Shown: piece after piece, positions 35,925 through 45,466 of the stretch | Layout of the letters: each line of letters begins with the position of its first letter | How positions within the stretch are numbered: the first letter of the stretch is position 1 | NCBI RefSeq assembly: GCF_900177415.1 | Contig: NZ_FXAF01000001.1 | Location: forward strand, 401,621-465,620 | Direction of reading: 5' to 3' | DNA from: Xaviernesmea oryzae | GTDB taxonomy: Bacteria > Pseudomonadota > Alphaproteobacteria > Rhizobiales > Rhizobiaceae | DNA length: 64,000 nucleotides | Translations under genes and position numbers: made by a program | The notes under the pieces: generated by a model | The model's database searches: none | Told to the model about the DNA's origin: nothing | Seen by the model: only the letters and a program-made list of their open reading frames with translations

Positions 35925-36896
35925 GATTATGTCAATCTGGGCCGCACGGGGCTCAAAGTGTCGCGCTTGGCTCTGGGTTGCATGACCTTCGGATCGAGTG
36001 GCTGGGCGCCTTGGGTGCTCGATCAGGAAGAGAGCGCCAAAATTCTCCGGCATGCGGTCGAACTCGGCATCAATTTCTTCGATACGGCGGACATGTATTC
36101 GCTGGGCAAGAGCGAGGAAATCGTCGGTAAAGTCCTGCTCGATCTCGTGCCGCGGCATAAGCTTGTCCTCGCAACGAAGCTCTACAATCCGATGAGCAGC
36201 GACGCGAATGACCGCGGGCTGTCGCGCAAGCATGTCTTCGAGGCCGTCGACGGCAGCCTGAGACGCCTCGGAACCGATTACATCGACCTCTACCAGCTTC
36301 ACCGGTTCGACTACGACACGCCGCTCGAAGAGACGCTGGACGCGCTGAACGACGTCGTACGCGCCGGCAAGGTGCGCTATCTCGGTGCTTCCTCCATGTT
36401 TGCCTGGCAGTTCATGAAGGCGATAGGCCTGCAGCGCCAGCATGGCTGGGCGCCGTTCGTATCGATGCAGCCGCATTACAATCTGATCTACCGTGAGGAG
36501 GAGCGGGAAATGCTGCCGCTTTGCCTCAGCGAAGGCGTCGGTGTCGTGCCGTGGAGCCCGCTTGCGCGCGGCAGGCTCGCCGGACGGGCGGACACCGACA
36601 CGAAGCGAGGCCAGACCGACAACACGGCCCGCGCGCTTTATGATCGCTCCAGGGCCGCGGACGATGCGGTCATCGCAAGATTGCGGAATGTCGCGGAGCG
36701 GCACGGCAAACCGATGGCGCAGATCGCCTATGCGTGGGTCGCGAGCCGCGCGGCAATCACGGCGCCCATTGTCGGGATCTCCCGTATCGAACAATTCGAA
36801 GATGCCGTGGCCGCGCTTGAGATCAAGCTGACCGATCAGGATGTCGCCGAATTGGAGCAGGACTATCTCCCAAAGCCGATCGCCGGCCACGCGTGA
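35922..36896 (+). CDS. Aldo/keto reductase
   Basis: 324-aa NADPH-dependent AKR barrel. Catalytic tetrad: Asp54 and Tyr59 in FFDTADMYSLGKSEEIVG, Lys in VLATKLYNPM, His in YQLHRFDYDTP. Further AKR motifs SLRRLGTDYIDLYQLH, YLGASSMFAWQF, YNLIYREEEREMLPLC and WSPLARGRLAGR; the NADP-binding end has PIVGISRIEQFEDAVAAL. Similar to YhdN/IolS-type and auxin-induced-type reductases. Transcribed divergently from the GntR-led importer operon. Substrate unknown. Confidence 0.92.
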   Translation: MDYVNLGRTGLKVSRLALGCMTFGSSGWAPWVLDQEESAKILRHAVELGINFFDTADMYSLGKSEEIVGKVLLDLVPRHKLVLATKLYNPMSSDANDRGLSRKHVFEAVDGSLRRLGTDYIDLYQLHRFDYDTPLEETLDALNDVVRAGKVRYLGASSMFAWQFMKAIGLQRQHGWAPFVSMQPHYNLIYREEEREMLPLCLSEGVGVVPWSPLARGRLAGRADTDTKRGQTDNTARALYDRSRAADDAVIARLRNVAERHGKPMAQIAYAWVASRAAITAPIVGISRIEQFEDAVAALEIKLTDQDVAELEQDYLPKPIAGHA

Positions 36897-37399
36897 GCCG
36901 CATATTAGCCGCGCCGAGAACGTCCTGCTCGATACTGTCGCATCACGGCGATGGTATCGGATACGACACAATTTTCCTTGGGCTATTCCCTGGTAGGTTG
37001 GCTTGGACCAAGGCCGCGCTCGCACAGAAGCGGAATAGGGAAGGATGCCGACGAATTCCAAATTGCTGGAGGACAGGCGCTCCTAGTCTGCAAGGCTTGC
37101 CAAACAGCCCTCCCGTTTTGTGCTGGGGTAGAAACGACTTCGGTTCCCGAAGGAGGCCGCGAAGTCATTGATGTCGTGCTAGACTTTGGTTTCGGGGCGC
37201 ACAGCCAACGATTCCTGCGGTTGATCGGCCAACACATATCCAAGCTGGCGGCGTAACCTGCGTCAATATCAACGTCTCGAACGAGGCGAGTTTGGAGCCG
37301 CCACTGATTGGTTCTGGGGCGCATTCCCTGTGTAGCCGTTCAGGCCGCGGCCGCATTAGCTTTCGCGACGCCGACATTATCGGCATTGTGACATCGCCG
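36897..37399 (+). other. 503-base gap; possible decayed gene remnant, otherwise empty
   Basis: Between the aldo/keto reductase and the convergent response-regulator gene. No convincing gene. A 101-codon frame (36951-37256) ends in VIDVVLDFGFGAHSQRFLRLIG, which vaguely resembles the second helix-turn-helix of AraC-type regulators (ALxxGFxxxSxFxRxF), but upstream sequence shows no AraC features, and there is no ribosome site. Composition is less GC-rich than the neighbours. Confidence 0.3.
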
Positions 37400-38320
37400 T
37401 CACTCCCGCCACAAGACCTTGACCGCCAGCGTGGCGGCCGAAGTGCGCTTTTCCACGGCGAGCTTGTTGAAGATCTGCTCCATGTGCTTGTTCACCGTGC
37501 GAGGCGACATGTCGAGGATGTCGGCGATCTCCTTGTTCGACTTGCCGTGCGCGACCCAGAGAAGCACTTCGGCCTCGCGCAGCGTCAGGCCGAAGGCCCT
37601 GACGAGCTGTTCCTCGTCGGTGCCGCGGTGACGGTCGACGAGCCTGAGCAGGATTTCCCCGTCCCGGCTATGCGACAACAGCCGGAACTCGACATCCTGG
37701 GAATGGCGCGAGTAGCGCAATGCCTGCGGCAATGGCGGTCCGTCCTGGGGTTGCGGTTCACCCAGCCAGCCGGCCACCTCCCACGGCAGGTAGGCACCGG
37801 CGTCGGGCCGTACCCCGACCCGCAGGAGCAGTTCGCTGGCTTGCGGCGTCGACCAGCGGATGCGGCCGTTGCCGTCGCAGGCGACGATCCAGCGTCCGGT
37901 GGAATCGAGCGCGTTGCGGGCTGACCGGGCGCGTCTGGCGTTGCCGAGATGCACCCGCATCCGGGCGAAGAGCTGGTCGAGCAGGATCGGCTTGCTGACG
38001 AAATCGACGCCCCCCGAAGCCAGCGCCTTCACCACATGTTCACTCTCGTTGTATCCGGTCATGAAGATGATCGGCAGGTCCTCGAACCCCCGCGCGGCCT
38101 TGAGGATCTGGCATGTCTCGAACCCGTCCATGCCCGGCATGATCGCATCCATCAGGACGATATCGGGGACTGTCGTGTTGGCAAGCGTGATCGCCTGCCT
38201 GCCGCTGCTGGAGACAACCACGTCCATGCCCTCGAGGCTCAGCGCGTCGGAGAGCATGGCGAGCGCGTCGGGGGAGTCGTCGACGATCAGGACTTTGCTG
38301 CAATCGGATGTCTCAGGCAT
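37400..38320 (-). CDS. Response regulator with receiver domain and LuxR-type HTH
   Basis: 306 aa. Receiver domain 1-125: acidic pair Asp14-Asp15, phospho-acceptor Asp58 in VLMDAIMPGMDG, Thr in FMTGYN, Lys in FVSKPI. A middle stretch (about 135-235; RWIVACDGNGRIRWSTPQASELL) resembles a PAS fold. C-terminal LuxR/GerE HTH: FGLTLREAEVLLWVAHGKSN, then EIADILDMSPRTVNKHMEQI and FNKLAVEKRTSA. The start overlaps the kinase stop by eight bases, so both are one operon. Divergent from the amide importer it most likely controls (inference). Confidence 0.9.
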   Translation of the reverse strand: MPETSDCSKVLIVDDSPDALAMLSDALSLEGMDVVVSSSGRQAITLANTTVPDIVLMDAIMPGMDGFETCQILKAARGFEDLPIIFMTGYNESEHVVKALASGGVDFVSKPILLDQLFARMRVHLGNARRARSARNALDSTGRWIVACDGNGRIRWSTPQASELLLRVGVRPDAGAYLPWEVAGWLGEPQPQDGPPLPQALRYSRHSQDVEFRLLSHSRDGEILLRLVDRHRGTDEEQLVRAFGLTLREAEVLLWVAHGKSNKEIADILDMSPRTVNKHMEQIFNKLAVEKRTSAATLAVKVLWRE

Positions 38321-41300
38321 TGTTCTTGGTCTCCTCGATCACGGCGAGGAAATCGCGCAGGCGATAACTCGTGGCCAGATGACGCATGTGTCTGCAGAAC
38401 CGCACCGTTTCCGGCGCGGAGACTTCGAGATCGTTCAGCATGGCCTCGATCGAGCGGACAAAACCCGTCTGGCCGAGGGTGCGCAACTGGCGCAGCTTCT
38501 GCCTGTCCGGCAGTTCCGCATCCAGGAAGCGCGGCGGCACCTCGACCTCCTCCGGCCGGCCATCGTCATAAGTCCAGCTCAGCGGAACGAGCGCTGCCAG
38601 TCGTTCGAAGAGCTCCTCGAAGCCGAAGGGCTTGATCAGGTAGGAATCGTAGAGATCCGCGTACTCGGGCCTGGTTCGCTCGGTGCCGGCATCGGCGGAC
38701 AGGATGAGGATCGGCAGGTCGCGGCCGAGGCGCTGCCGAATCCGCCGGGCCACTTCCCAGCCGGACATCGTCGACATGGCAATATCGAGGATGACGATGT
38801 CGGGGCGATGAAGCGCCAGTTGCGACAGGCAGGCAGGTCCATCGGTCACGGTGATGACCGAGAAGCCCATCGGCACCAGGACGTCCTCCATCAGCGCCCG
38901 CTGGGCCGGGTCATCGTCGGCGATCAGCACCGTCCGGCGCGGCCCTTCATAACCGGTGATGGCGAGCGCCAGCCCCGCCATGTCGTCCGGCTTGGCCGCC
39001 GAAGACAGCATGAGCCGGATGGTGAAATGCGTACCCTTCCCGGGCGTGCTTTTCAGGATGAGCTCACCGCCCATGATCTCCACCAGCAGTTTGGTGATCG
39101 TCAGACCAAGGCCGGTGCCGGGCGGACTGATGTGTCCGACCGCAACCTCGGCACGCTCGAAAGGGAGGAAGATCCGCTCGATATCGCTCGCCTTTATCCC
39201 GACGCCGGTATCCTCGATCTCGAAGGTCGCCACCTGCCCGCGATAGGAGAGGCTGAAGCAAACTCTGCCGGCATGGGTAAACTTGATGGCGTTGGAGAGC
39301 AGGTTGATGAGCACCTGGCGCAGCCGCTTCTCGTCGGTATAGACATAGTCGGGCATGGTCGAGGTCGAACGGAATTCGAAGCTGATCCCCTTGGCCTGCG
39401 CCTGCAGGCTGAACATGTCCACGATCTGATCGAGGAAGGGGCCGAGCGCGATCTTGTGGCGGTAGATCTCCAGCTTTCCGGCCTCGATCTTGGAAATGTC
39501 GAGCAGGCCCTCGATCATGTCGGCCAGATGCTCGCCGCTTCGCTTGATGGTACGCGCGGCATTGTGGACATAGCCGGGCATGCTCTTCTGCCGCTCCAGC
39601 AACTGGGCATAGCCGAGAATGGCGCTCAGCGGCGTGCGCAGCTCGTGGCTGAGGCCCACCACATACTTGCTCTTCGCGACGTTGGCAGACTCGGCCGCCT
39701 CCTTGGCCTTCTGCAGCAGCCTGTCGGTCTCCTCGTGCGCCTTGATCTCGTCCATGAGCAGGCGCGTGTGACGGCGCGATTCCTCCTCGGCGAATTTCCG
39801 GCTTTCCTGGGCCAGCACGAAAAGCCAGACGATGATGCCGGAGATGATGAAGACGATGATGAACAGTTTCCACAGCACCGCCGAGATCGGCCCGGCCGGC
39901 AGTGACCGGTCGATCGTACTCTGGAAATAGATCAGCCAGAATAGCGCTCCGATCAGTAGCGTAACCATCGTCAGGATGGCGGCATAGCGCATCAGCCGGC
40001 CCTCCACCCAAACCGCAAAACGGGCCGGCAGCAGGGCGGCGGCGGCGCTGCGTGCCTGGTCCATGAGCCGGGCATCGGTCTTGCAGAGATCACCGCAGCG
40101 GGCATCGAGCGAGCAGCAGAGCGAGCAGATCGGCCCGGAATAGACCGGGCAGCCGGCCATGTCCTCGCGGTCGAAGCTGTGCTCGCAGATACAACATTGG
40201 ATCATCGGCTGATTGGCCCAGTCAGCCTTGGTTTCCCGGGCTATATAGTAGCGACCGCGCGTGGCGGCCGCGATCAGCGGTGCCAACACGAAGGCCGAGG
40301 CAAGCGCCACGTAGATGTAGACCTGGGCCAGGAAAGTGCCGAAGAAACCGAGATAGGCGAGAAGGCCGGCGAGATCGGCGATGCACATGGCACCGAAGCC
40401 CGCCGGATTGATGTCGTAGAGGTGGGCGCGCTTGAACTCGATGGTGGCCGGCGACAAGCCCATCGGCTTGCTGACCACGAGATCGGCGACGATCGCCGCC
40501 ATCCAGGACACGGCGACGATAGCGTAAAGGCCGAGCGTCTGTTCGAGTGCCTTGTAGACGCCGAATTCCATCAGCAGCAGGCCGAGCAGCACGTTGAACA
40601 CCAGCCACACGACGCGGCCGGGATGGCTGTGGGTCAGGCGCGAGAAGAAGTTGGACCAGGCGATCGAACCGGCATAGCTGTTGGTGATGTTGATCTTGAC
40701 CTGGCAGACCACGACGAAGATGCCGGTCAGCCCCAGGGCCAGTTCCGGCGAGGCAAGCATTTCGCGAAAGACGCTCAGATACATCTGGGTAGGGTCGGCG
40801 GCATCGGCGTAGCCGACCCCGTGCTGAAAGGCGTAGAAGGCCAGGAAGGAACCCGCGAGAATTTTCAGGCCGCCGATCAGGATCCAGCCGGGGCCGGCGA
40901 ACATCAGCGCCGCCCACCAACGCAGCCGGTTCTTTCGGTCCTGGCGCGGCAGGAAACGCAGGAAGTCCACCTGTTCCCCGATCTGCGCGACCAGCGAGAA
41001 CAGGACCGCGGAGCCCGCGCCGAAATGGGCGAGGTCGGCGGAGCCGTCCGGCTGGCCCCACAGGCCGGTATAGCCGGTCCACTGGCGCACCGAGACGTGG
41101 CTCTGCGCCGCGATGAAGATGAAGGGTGCGAGCTGGAGCACGATCCAGAAGGGCTGGGTCCACGCCTGAAAACGGCTGATGAAGGTCACTCCGTGCGTCA
41201 CCAGCGGGATGATCATCAGTGCGCTGGCGATATAGCCGATCGACAGCGGCAGGCCGGTGCAGAGTTCCAGCGCGGTCGCCACGATCGCCGCCTCGATGGC

Positions 41301-41690
41301 GAAGAAGATGAAGGTGAAGGTAGCATAGATCAGTGAAGTGATCGTCGACCCGATATAGCCGAAACCTGCGCCGCGGGTGAGGAGATCGATGTCCACGCCG
41401 AACTTGGCGGCGTTGTAGGCAATCGGTATCCCCATCAGGAAGATGATCGTGCAACTGACGAGGATTGCCGCGACCGCGTTGGGGAAGCCGTAGTTGAGCG
41501 TAATCGATCCGCCGATCGCCTCCAGCGCCAGGAAAGAAATTGCGCCGATCGCGGTGTTGGCGATGCGGCCGCTGGAGAAACGACGCACGCGATAGGCGGT
41601 GAAGCGCAGCGCATAGTCTTCCAGGGTCTGGTTGGCGACCCACTTGTTGTAAGTCCGGCGATTTCTCGGGATCCTCTCCGCTGTGGTCAC
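38313..41690 (-). CDS. Hybrid histidine kinase fused to an NCS1-like permease
   Basis: 1125 aa, GTG start with GGAG upstream. Residues 1 to about 475: a 12-helix nucleobase:cation symporter-1-like domain (YNKWVANQTLEDYALRF, SSGRIANTAIGAISFLALE, INITNSYAGSIAWSNFFSR). About 498-540: a Cys-rich segment (CCICEHSFDREDMAGC, CSLCCSLDARCGDLC) that could bind zinc or an Fe-S cluster. About 570-635: two more membrane helices, then a coiled linker. HisKA with His682 (GLSHELRTPLSAILGYAQLL); HATPase with NLLSNAIKF, DTGVGIK and GTGLGLTI; receiver domain with Asp969 (IVILDIAMSTMSGWE) and Lys in YLIKPFG; a C-terminal helical tail, perhaps HPt-like but without an obvious HPt His motif. Analogous in logic to CbrA-type kinases with an SSS transporter sensor. 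Confidence 0.9.
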   Translation of the reverse strand: MTTAERIPRNRRTYNKWVANQTLEDYALRFTAYRVRRFSSGRIANTAIGAISFLALEAIGGSITLNYGFPNAVAAILVSCTIIFLMGIPIAYNAAKFGVDIDLLTRGAGFGYIGSTITSLIYATFTFIFFAIEAAIVATALELCTGLPLSIGYIASALMIIPLVTHGVTFISRFQAWTQPFWIVLQLAPFIFIAAQSHVSVRQWTGYTGLWGQPDGSADLAHFGAGSAVLFSLVAQIGEQVDFLRFLPRQDRKNRLRWWAALMFAGPGWILIGGLKILAGSFLAFYAFQHGVGYADAADPTQMYLSVFREMLASPELALGLTGIFVVVCQVKINITNSYAGSIAWSNFFSRLTHSHPGRVVWLVFNVLLGLLLMEFGVYKALEQTLGLYAIVAVSWMAAIVADLVVSKPMGLSPATIEFKRAHLYDINPAGFGAMCIADLAGLLAYLGFFGTFLAQVYIYVALASAFVLAPLIAAATRGRYYIARETKADWANQPMIQCCICEHSFDREDMAGCPVYSGPICSLCCSLDARCGDLCKTDARLMDQARSAAAALLPARFAVWVEGRLMRYAAILTMVTLLIGALFWLIYFQSTIDRSLPAGPISAVLWKLFIIVFIISGIIVWLFVLAQESRKFAEEESRRHTRLLMDEIKAHEETDRLLQKAKEAAESANVAKSKYVVGLSHELRTPLSAILGYAQLLERQKSMPGYVHNAARTIKRSGEHLADMIEGLLDISKIEAGKLEIYRHKIALGPFLDQIVDMFSLQAQAKGISFEFRSTSTMPDYVYTDEKRLRQVLINLLSNAIKFTHAGRVCFSLSYRGQVATFEIEDTGVGIKASDIERIFLPFERAEVAVGHISPPGTGLGLTITKLLVEIMGGELILKSTPGKGTHFTIRLMLSSAAKPDDMAGLALAITGYEGPRRTVLIADDDPAQRALMEDVLVPMGFSVITVTDGPACLSQLALHRPDIVILDIAMSTMSGWEVARRIRQRLGRDLPILILSADAGTERTRPEYADLYDSYLIKPFGFEELFERLAALVPLSWTYDDGRPEEVEVPPRFLDAELPDRQKLRQLRTLGQTGFVRSIEAMLNDLEVSAPETVRFCRHMRHLATSYRLRDFLAVIEETKNNA

Positions 41691-42036
41691 GACAGGTCAC
41701 TCCGCCGGGTTGCAGGCCCGTCCGCCGTATGAGGCGCGTCCCGAATTTGCTGCAACTGCGAAGCAAGAAACGTTCCAGCCGCGTCGCCGCGCGGCGAAAG
41801 TGGCCGAAACCATTTGCCGCCGACCGTCATATCCGGATCCGGACCGCCCTCTTTTTTCAATAAATTCCGTCCCCCGATGGCTTCAACCCGTCATCTGGCC
41901 CGATGCTAGGGGGAAAATGGGCAAGGACAAATACGTCAAACGCTCCATTGTTGCGTTGCAGCACCGCCGCAACACTCGCGTCAGTTGGCCGGACCGAGCC
42001 AGCACCTTCCGAACCCAAGCGAAATGAGGCTCTGCC
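41691..42036 (+). other. Divergent regulatory gap between kinase and amide importer
   Basis: 346 bases carrying both promoters. The short repeat TTGTTGCGTTGCAGCACCG / CGCAACA (41950-41975) is mildly self-complementary (TTGCG...CGCAA). I found no clear -35/-10 or sigma54 element. GAGG lies shortly before the ATG at 42037. Confidence 0.35.
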
Positions 42037-43299
42037 ATGAAGGACGAACCATCGAAAAGACTGATGCCCGTGACCCGCAGGACGCTGCTGGCCGGCATTG
42101 CCGCAATGCCTTTCCTCACCACGGGCGTCGCGCCGGTTATGGCCGCCGACTATCCGACCGCCGCCGTCAACGCGACCGGGCTCGCCGTCACCGACGATAC
42201 CGTCAAGGTCGGCATCCTGCATTCCGTCACCGGCACGATGGCGATCAGCGAGACCGGTTCGGTCCAGGCGGAGAAGCTGGCAATCGAGCAGATCAACGCC
42301 ATGGGCGGCGTGCTCGGCCGCAAGATCGAATTCATCCAGGAAGACGGCGCTTCCGATTGGCCGACCTTCGCCGAAAAGGCCAAGAAACTGCTCGTTCAGG
42401 ACAAGACGGCGGCCGTCTTCGGTTGCTGGACGTCCGCCTCGCGCAAGGCCGTGCTGCCGGTCTTCGAACAGTATAACGGCATGCTCTACTACCCGACCTT
42501 CTACGAAGGCCTCGAGGAGAGCCCGAATGTGATCTACACCGGCCAGGAGGCGACCCAGCAGATTCTCGCCGGCATCGACTGGGTGGTGAAGGAGAAGGGC
42601 GCCAAGTCCTTCTACCTGCTCGGTTCCGATTATATCTGGCCACGCACCTCCAACAAGATCGCCCGCAAACATATCGAGAAACTCGGCCTCGAGGTCGTCG
42701 GCGAGGAATATTATCCGCTCGGCCACACCCAGTTCAATTCGGTGATCAACAAGATCAAGCTGAAGAAGCCGGACGTGATCTATGCGATCGTGGTCGGCGG
42801 CTCGAACGTCGCCTTCTACAAGCAGCTGAAGGCCGCCGGCATCGACCTGTCCAAGGAAAAGCCGCTTCTCCTGACGATCTCGGTGACCGAGGACGAAATC
42901 CTCGGCATCGGCGGCGAGAACATGGCCGGCGCCTATGCGATGATGAAATACTTCCAGAGCCTGGAGAACGACAACAACAAGCAGTTCGTCGCCGAGTTCA
43001 AGAAGATGTGGGGCGACAATATCGTCATCGGCGACGTCACCCAGGCGGCCTATCTCGGCCCTTGGCTGTGGAAGGCCGCCGTCGAGAAGGCTGGTTCCTT
43101 CGATATCGACAAGGTCAAGGCCGCGTCGCCGGGCATCGAACTGACCACGGCACCGGAAGGCTACGTCAAGATCCACGAGAACCACCACCTCTGGTCGAAA
43201 GCGCGCGTGGGCCATGCCCAGCTCGATGGCCAGTACAAGGTGGTCTACGAGACGACCGACCTGATGGAACCGAACCCCTTCCCCGAAGGCTATCAATAA
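42037..43299 (+). CDS. urtA: Urea/short-chain amide ABC transporter substrate-binding protein (UrtA/FmdD type)
   Basis: 420-aa periplasmic receptor of the branched-chain-amino-acid/amide superfamily. Twin-arginine-like signal PVTRRTLLAGIAAMPFL ending APVMAADY. The mature part starts with VKVGILHSVTGTMAISE, typical of UrtA/AmiC-type receptors, followed by EKLAIEQINAMGGVLGRKIE, VFGCWTSASRKAVLPVFE and NGMLYYPTFYEGLEESPNV. Upstream of a complete UrtBCDE set and formamidase, so the ligand is more likely formamide/acetamide than urea, though urea cannot be excluded. Confidence 0.9.
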   Translation: MKDEPSKRLMPVTRRTLLAGIAAMPFLTTGVAPVMAADYPTAAVNATGLAVTDDTVKVGILHSVTGTMAISETGSVQAEKLAIEQINAMGGVLGRKIEFIQEDGASDWPTFAEKAKKLLVQDKTAAVFGCWTSASRKAVLPVFEQYNGMLYYPTFYEGLEESPNVIYTGQEATQQILAGIDWVVKEKGAKSFYLLGSDYIWPRTSNKIARKHIEKLGLEVVGEEYYPLGHTQFNSVINKIKLKKPDVIYAIVVGGSNVAFYKQLKAAGIDLSKEKPLLLTISVTEDEILGIGGENMAGAYAMMKYFQSLENDNNKQFVAEFKKMWGDNIVIGDVTQAAYLGPWLWKAAVEKAGSFDIDKVKAASPGIELTTAPEGYVKIHENHHLWSKARVGHAQLDGQYKVVYETTDLMEPNPFPEGYQ

Positions 43300-43308
43300 G
43301 CTTCGCCA

Positions 43309-43341
43309 GGCGCCGCCCCGCCTGCCCGGCCGGGCGGCGCC
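43309..43341 (+). repeat. GC-rich stem-loop between urtA and urtB
   Basis: GGCGCCGCCC (43309-43318) pairs perfectly with GGGCGGCGCC (43332-43341); the 13-base loop itself contains GCCCGGC-type pairing. Followed by CCTTTCCTT. Probable processing or partial-termination element limiting permease relative to receptor expression. Confidence 0.65.
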
Positions 43342-43380
43342 CCTTTCCTTCCATCCTCAATTGCGAACGGCGAGGCCGCG

Positions 43381-44307
43381 ATGATTGGCGACTATACCTT
43401 TGGCGAGTTCACTTCGATTTTGGCCATGCAGGGCTTCGCAGGCCTCAGCCTGTTTTCCGTCTTCGTGCTGATGGCGCTGGGTCTTGCGATCATCTTCGGC
43501 CAGATGGGCGTCATCAACATGGCCCATGGCGAATTCATGATCCTCGGTGCCTATGTGACCTATCTCTGCTCCCATCTGGCGACCGAATATGTGCCGGTGC
43601 TGTTTCCGGTCTATTTCTTCGCGGCCATGACGCTCGCCTTCTGCGCCTCTTTCGGCCTGGGCGTGCTGGTCGAATGGGGCCTGATCCGGCATCTCTATCG
43701 CCGGCCGCTCGATACCTTGCTTGCCACCTGGGGCCTGTCGCTGATCCTGCAGCAGGTCTACCGCTCGGTCTTCGGCGCCCGCGAAGTGGGCGTCACCCTG
43801 CCGGACTGGATGATGGGCTCGGTCGCGCTGACCGACATGATCGAAATCCCGATCAACGGCCTGTTCGTCATGGGCCTGACCGTCCTGATCGCCTTCGCCG
43901 TCTATCTGATGATGGCGCGCTCCACCTTCGGCAAGCAGGTGCGCGCCGTGCTGCAGAACCGGGTGATGGCCGGCGCCGTCGGCATCGACACCAAGCGCGT
44001 CGACCGTATGACCTTCGGGCTCGGCTGCGGCATCGCCGGGATCGCCGGTTCCGCCTTCACCATGATCGGCTCGACCGGGCCGACCGCCGGCCAGCTCTAT
44101 ATCGTCGACACCTTCCTGGTGGTCGTCTTCGGCGGCGCCGGCAGCCTGATCGGCACGATCGCCTCCGCCTTCACCATCTCCCAGGCCCAGTCGGCGATGG
44201 AATTCTTCATGAGCGGCTCCATGGCCAAGGTACTCACGCTGCTCACCGTGGTCGGCATCCTGATGCTGCGCCCGCAAGGCCTGTTCACGCTCAATATCCG
44301 CCGCTGA
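43381..44307 (+). CDS. urtB: Urea/amide ABC transporter permease, UrtB/LivH type
   Basis: 308 aa, about eight membrane helices. GLSLFSVFVLMALGLAIIFG and MGVINMAHGEFMILGAYVTY are the LivH/UrtB N-terminal signature; coupling region RVDRMTFGLGCGIAGIAGSA, then VDTFLVVVFGGAGSLIGTI. True proteobacterial urea UrtB proteins often carry a long N-terminal extension (over 500 aa in all); this one lacks it, in keeping with FmdE-type amide permeases. Confidence 0.9.
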   Translation: MIGDYTFGEFTSILAMQGFAGLSLFSVFVLMALGLAIIFGQMGVINMAHGEFMILGAYVTYLCSHLATEYVPVLFPVYFFAAMTLAFCASFGLGVLVEWGLIRHLYRRPLDTLLATWGLSLILQQVYRSVFGAREVGVTLPDWMMGSVALTDMIEIPINGLFVMGLTVLIAFAVYLMMARSTFGKQVRAVLQNRVMAGAVGIDTKRVDRMTFGLGCGIAGIAGSAFTMIGSTGPTAGQLYIVDTFLVVVFGGAGSLIGTIASAFTISQAQSAMEFFMSGSMAKVLTLLTVVGILMLRPQGLFTLNIRR

Positions 44308-44320
44308 GGAATACCGAACC

Positions 44321-45454
44321 ATGACCTCCGAGACTTTCCTGTTCAAGCAACGCGAATGGGTGGCGCTCGCCATCCTGGCCGCCCTGATCCTCCTCGTCCT
44401 GCCCGCCACCGTCGATATCTTCCGGCTCAACCTGGTCGGCAAATACCTGACCTATGCCTTCGTCGCGCTCGGCCTCGTGCTCTGCTGGGGCCTTGGCGGT
44501 ATCCTGAGCCTCGGCCAGGGCATCTTCTTCGGCCTCGGCGGCTACTGCATGGCGATGTTCCTGAAGCTGGAGGCCTCTACCCCGGAGGCGACGAAGATCC
44601 AGTCGACGCCCGGCATTCCTGATTTCATGGACTGGAACCAGGTAACCGAACTGCCCTTCTGGTGGCAGCCGTTCCATTCCTTCGGCTTCACGCTGATCGC
44701 AATCGTCGCGGTGCCGACCGCGTTTGCCTATGTCATCGGTGCAGCGATGTTCAAGCGGCGGGTCGGCGGCGTCTATTTCGCCATCATCACCCAGGCGGTG
44801 GCCGCCATCCTCACCATCCTGATCATCGGTCAGCAGGGCTATACCGGCGGCGTCAACGGCATCACCGACCTGCGCACGCTGCTTGGCTGGGACATCCGAA
44901 CCGACGACGCCAAATTCGTGCTCTATTTCGTCAATGCGGTACTGTTGATCGGCTGCCTGGTTCTCGCCCAGTTCGTCCGCGTGTCGAAATTCGGTCGGTT
45001 GCTGGTTGCGATGCGCGATCGCGAGGACCGCGTGCGCTTCTCCGGCTATGACGTGTCGAACTTCAAGATCTTCGTCTTCTGCCTGGCGGCGGCCTTCTCG
45101 GCCGTCGGCGGGGCGATGTTCACCCTGCAGGTGGGCTTCATGTCGCCCTCCTTCGTCGGGATCGTGCCGTCGATCGAAATGGTGATCTTCTGCGCGGTCG
45201 GCGGGCGCCTGTCGCTGTTCGGCGCGGTCTACGGGGCGCTGCTCGTCAACTTCGCCAAGACCTCGTTTTCCGAGAGCTTCCCCGAACTCTGGCTGTTTGC
45301 CATGGGCGGGCTGTTCATCGCCGTGGTCATGGCCTTCCCCTTCGGCCTTGCCGGGGTCATCCGCGAGCATGTCGAGCCGGCGCTGTTGAAATTCACCCGG
45401 AGCGTGGCGCTGCTGCGCCCCGGCGCCGCGGCTGCGCCATCCTCCTCGAAGTGA
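44321..45454 (+). CDS. urtC: Urea/amide ABC transporter permease, UrtC/LivM type
   Basis: 377 aa, about ten helices. KYLTYAFVALGLVLCWGLGG and ILSLGQGIFFGLGGYCMAMF are the LivM/UrtC hallmark; VGGVYFAIITQAVAAILTIL, then AMRDREDRVRFSGYDVSNFK as the ATPase contact, and GIVPSIEMVIFCAVGGRLSL. Start at 44321, 13 bases after urtB. Confidence 0.91.
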   Translation: MTSETFLFKQREWVALAILAALILLVLPATVDIFRLNLVGKYLTYAFVALGLVLCWGLGGILSLGQGIFFGLGGYCMAMFLKLEASTPEATKIQSTPGIPDFMDWNQVTELPFWWQPFHSFGFTLIAIVAVPTAFAYVIGAAMFKRRVGGVYFAIITQAVAAILTILIIGQQGYTGGVNGITDLRTLLGWDIRTDDAKFVLYFVNAVLLIGCLVLAQFVRVSKFGRLLVAMRDREDRVRFSGYDVSNFKIFVFCLAAAFSAVGGAMFTLQVGFMSPSFVGIVPSIEMVIFCAVGGRLSLFGAVYGALLVNFAKTSFSESFPELWLFAMGGLFIAVVMAFPFGLAGVIREHVEPALLKFTRSVALLRPGAAAAPSSSK

Positions 45455-45466
45455 AAGGCCAAGGCG

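Noticed and set aside
37860..39905. 681-codon plus-strand frame opposite the histidine kinase
   Set aside because: Antisense shadow; crosses the kinase/response regulator boundary without a motif.
41900..41930. Sigma54 promoter before the amide importer
   Set aside because: TGGCCC at 41897 lacks a GC at the required distance; no -24/-12 pair could be placed.
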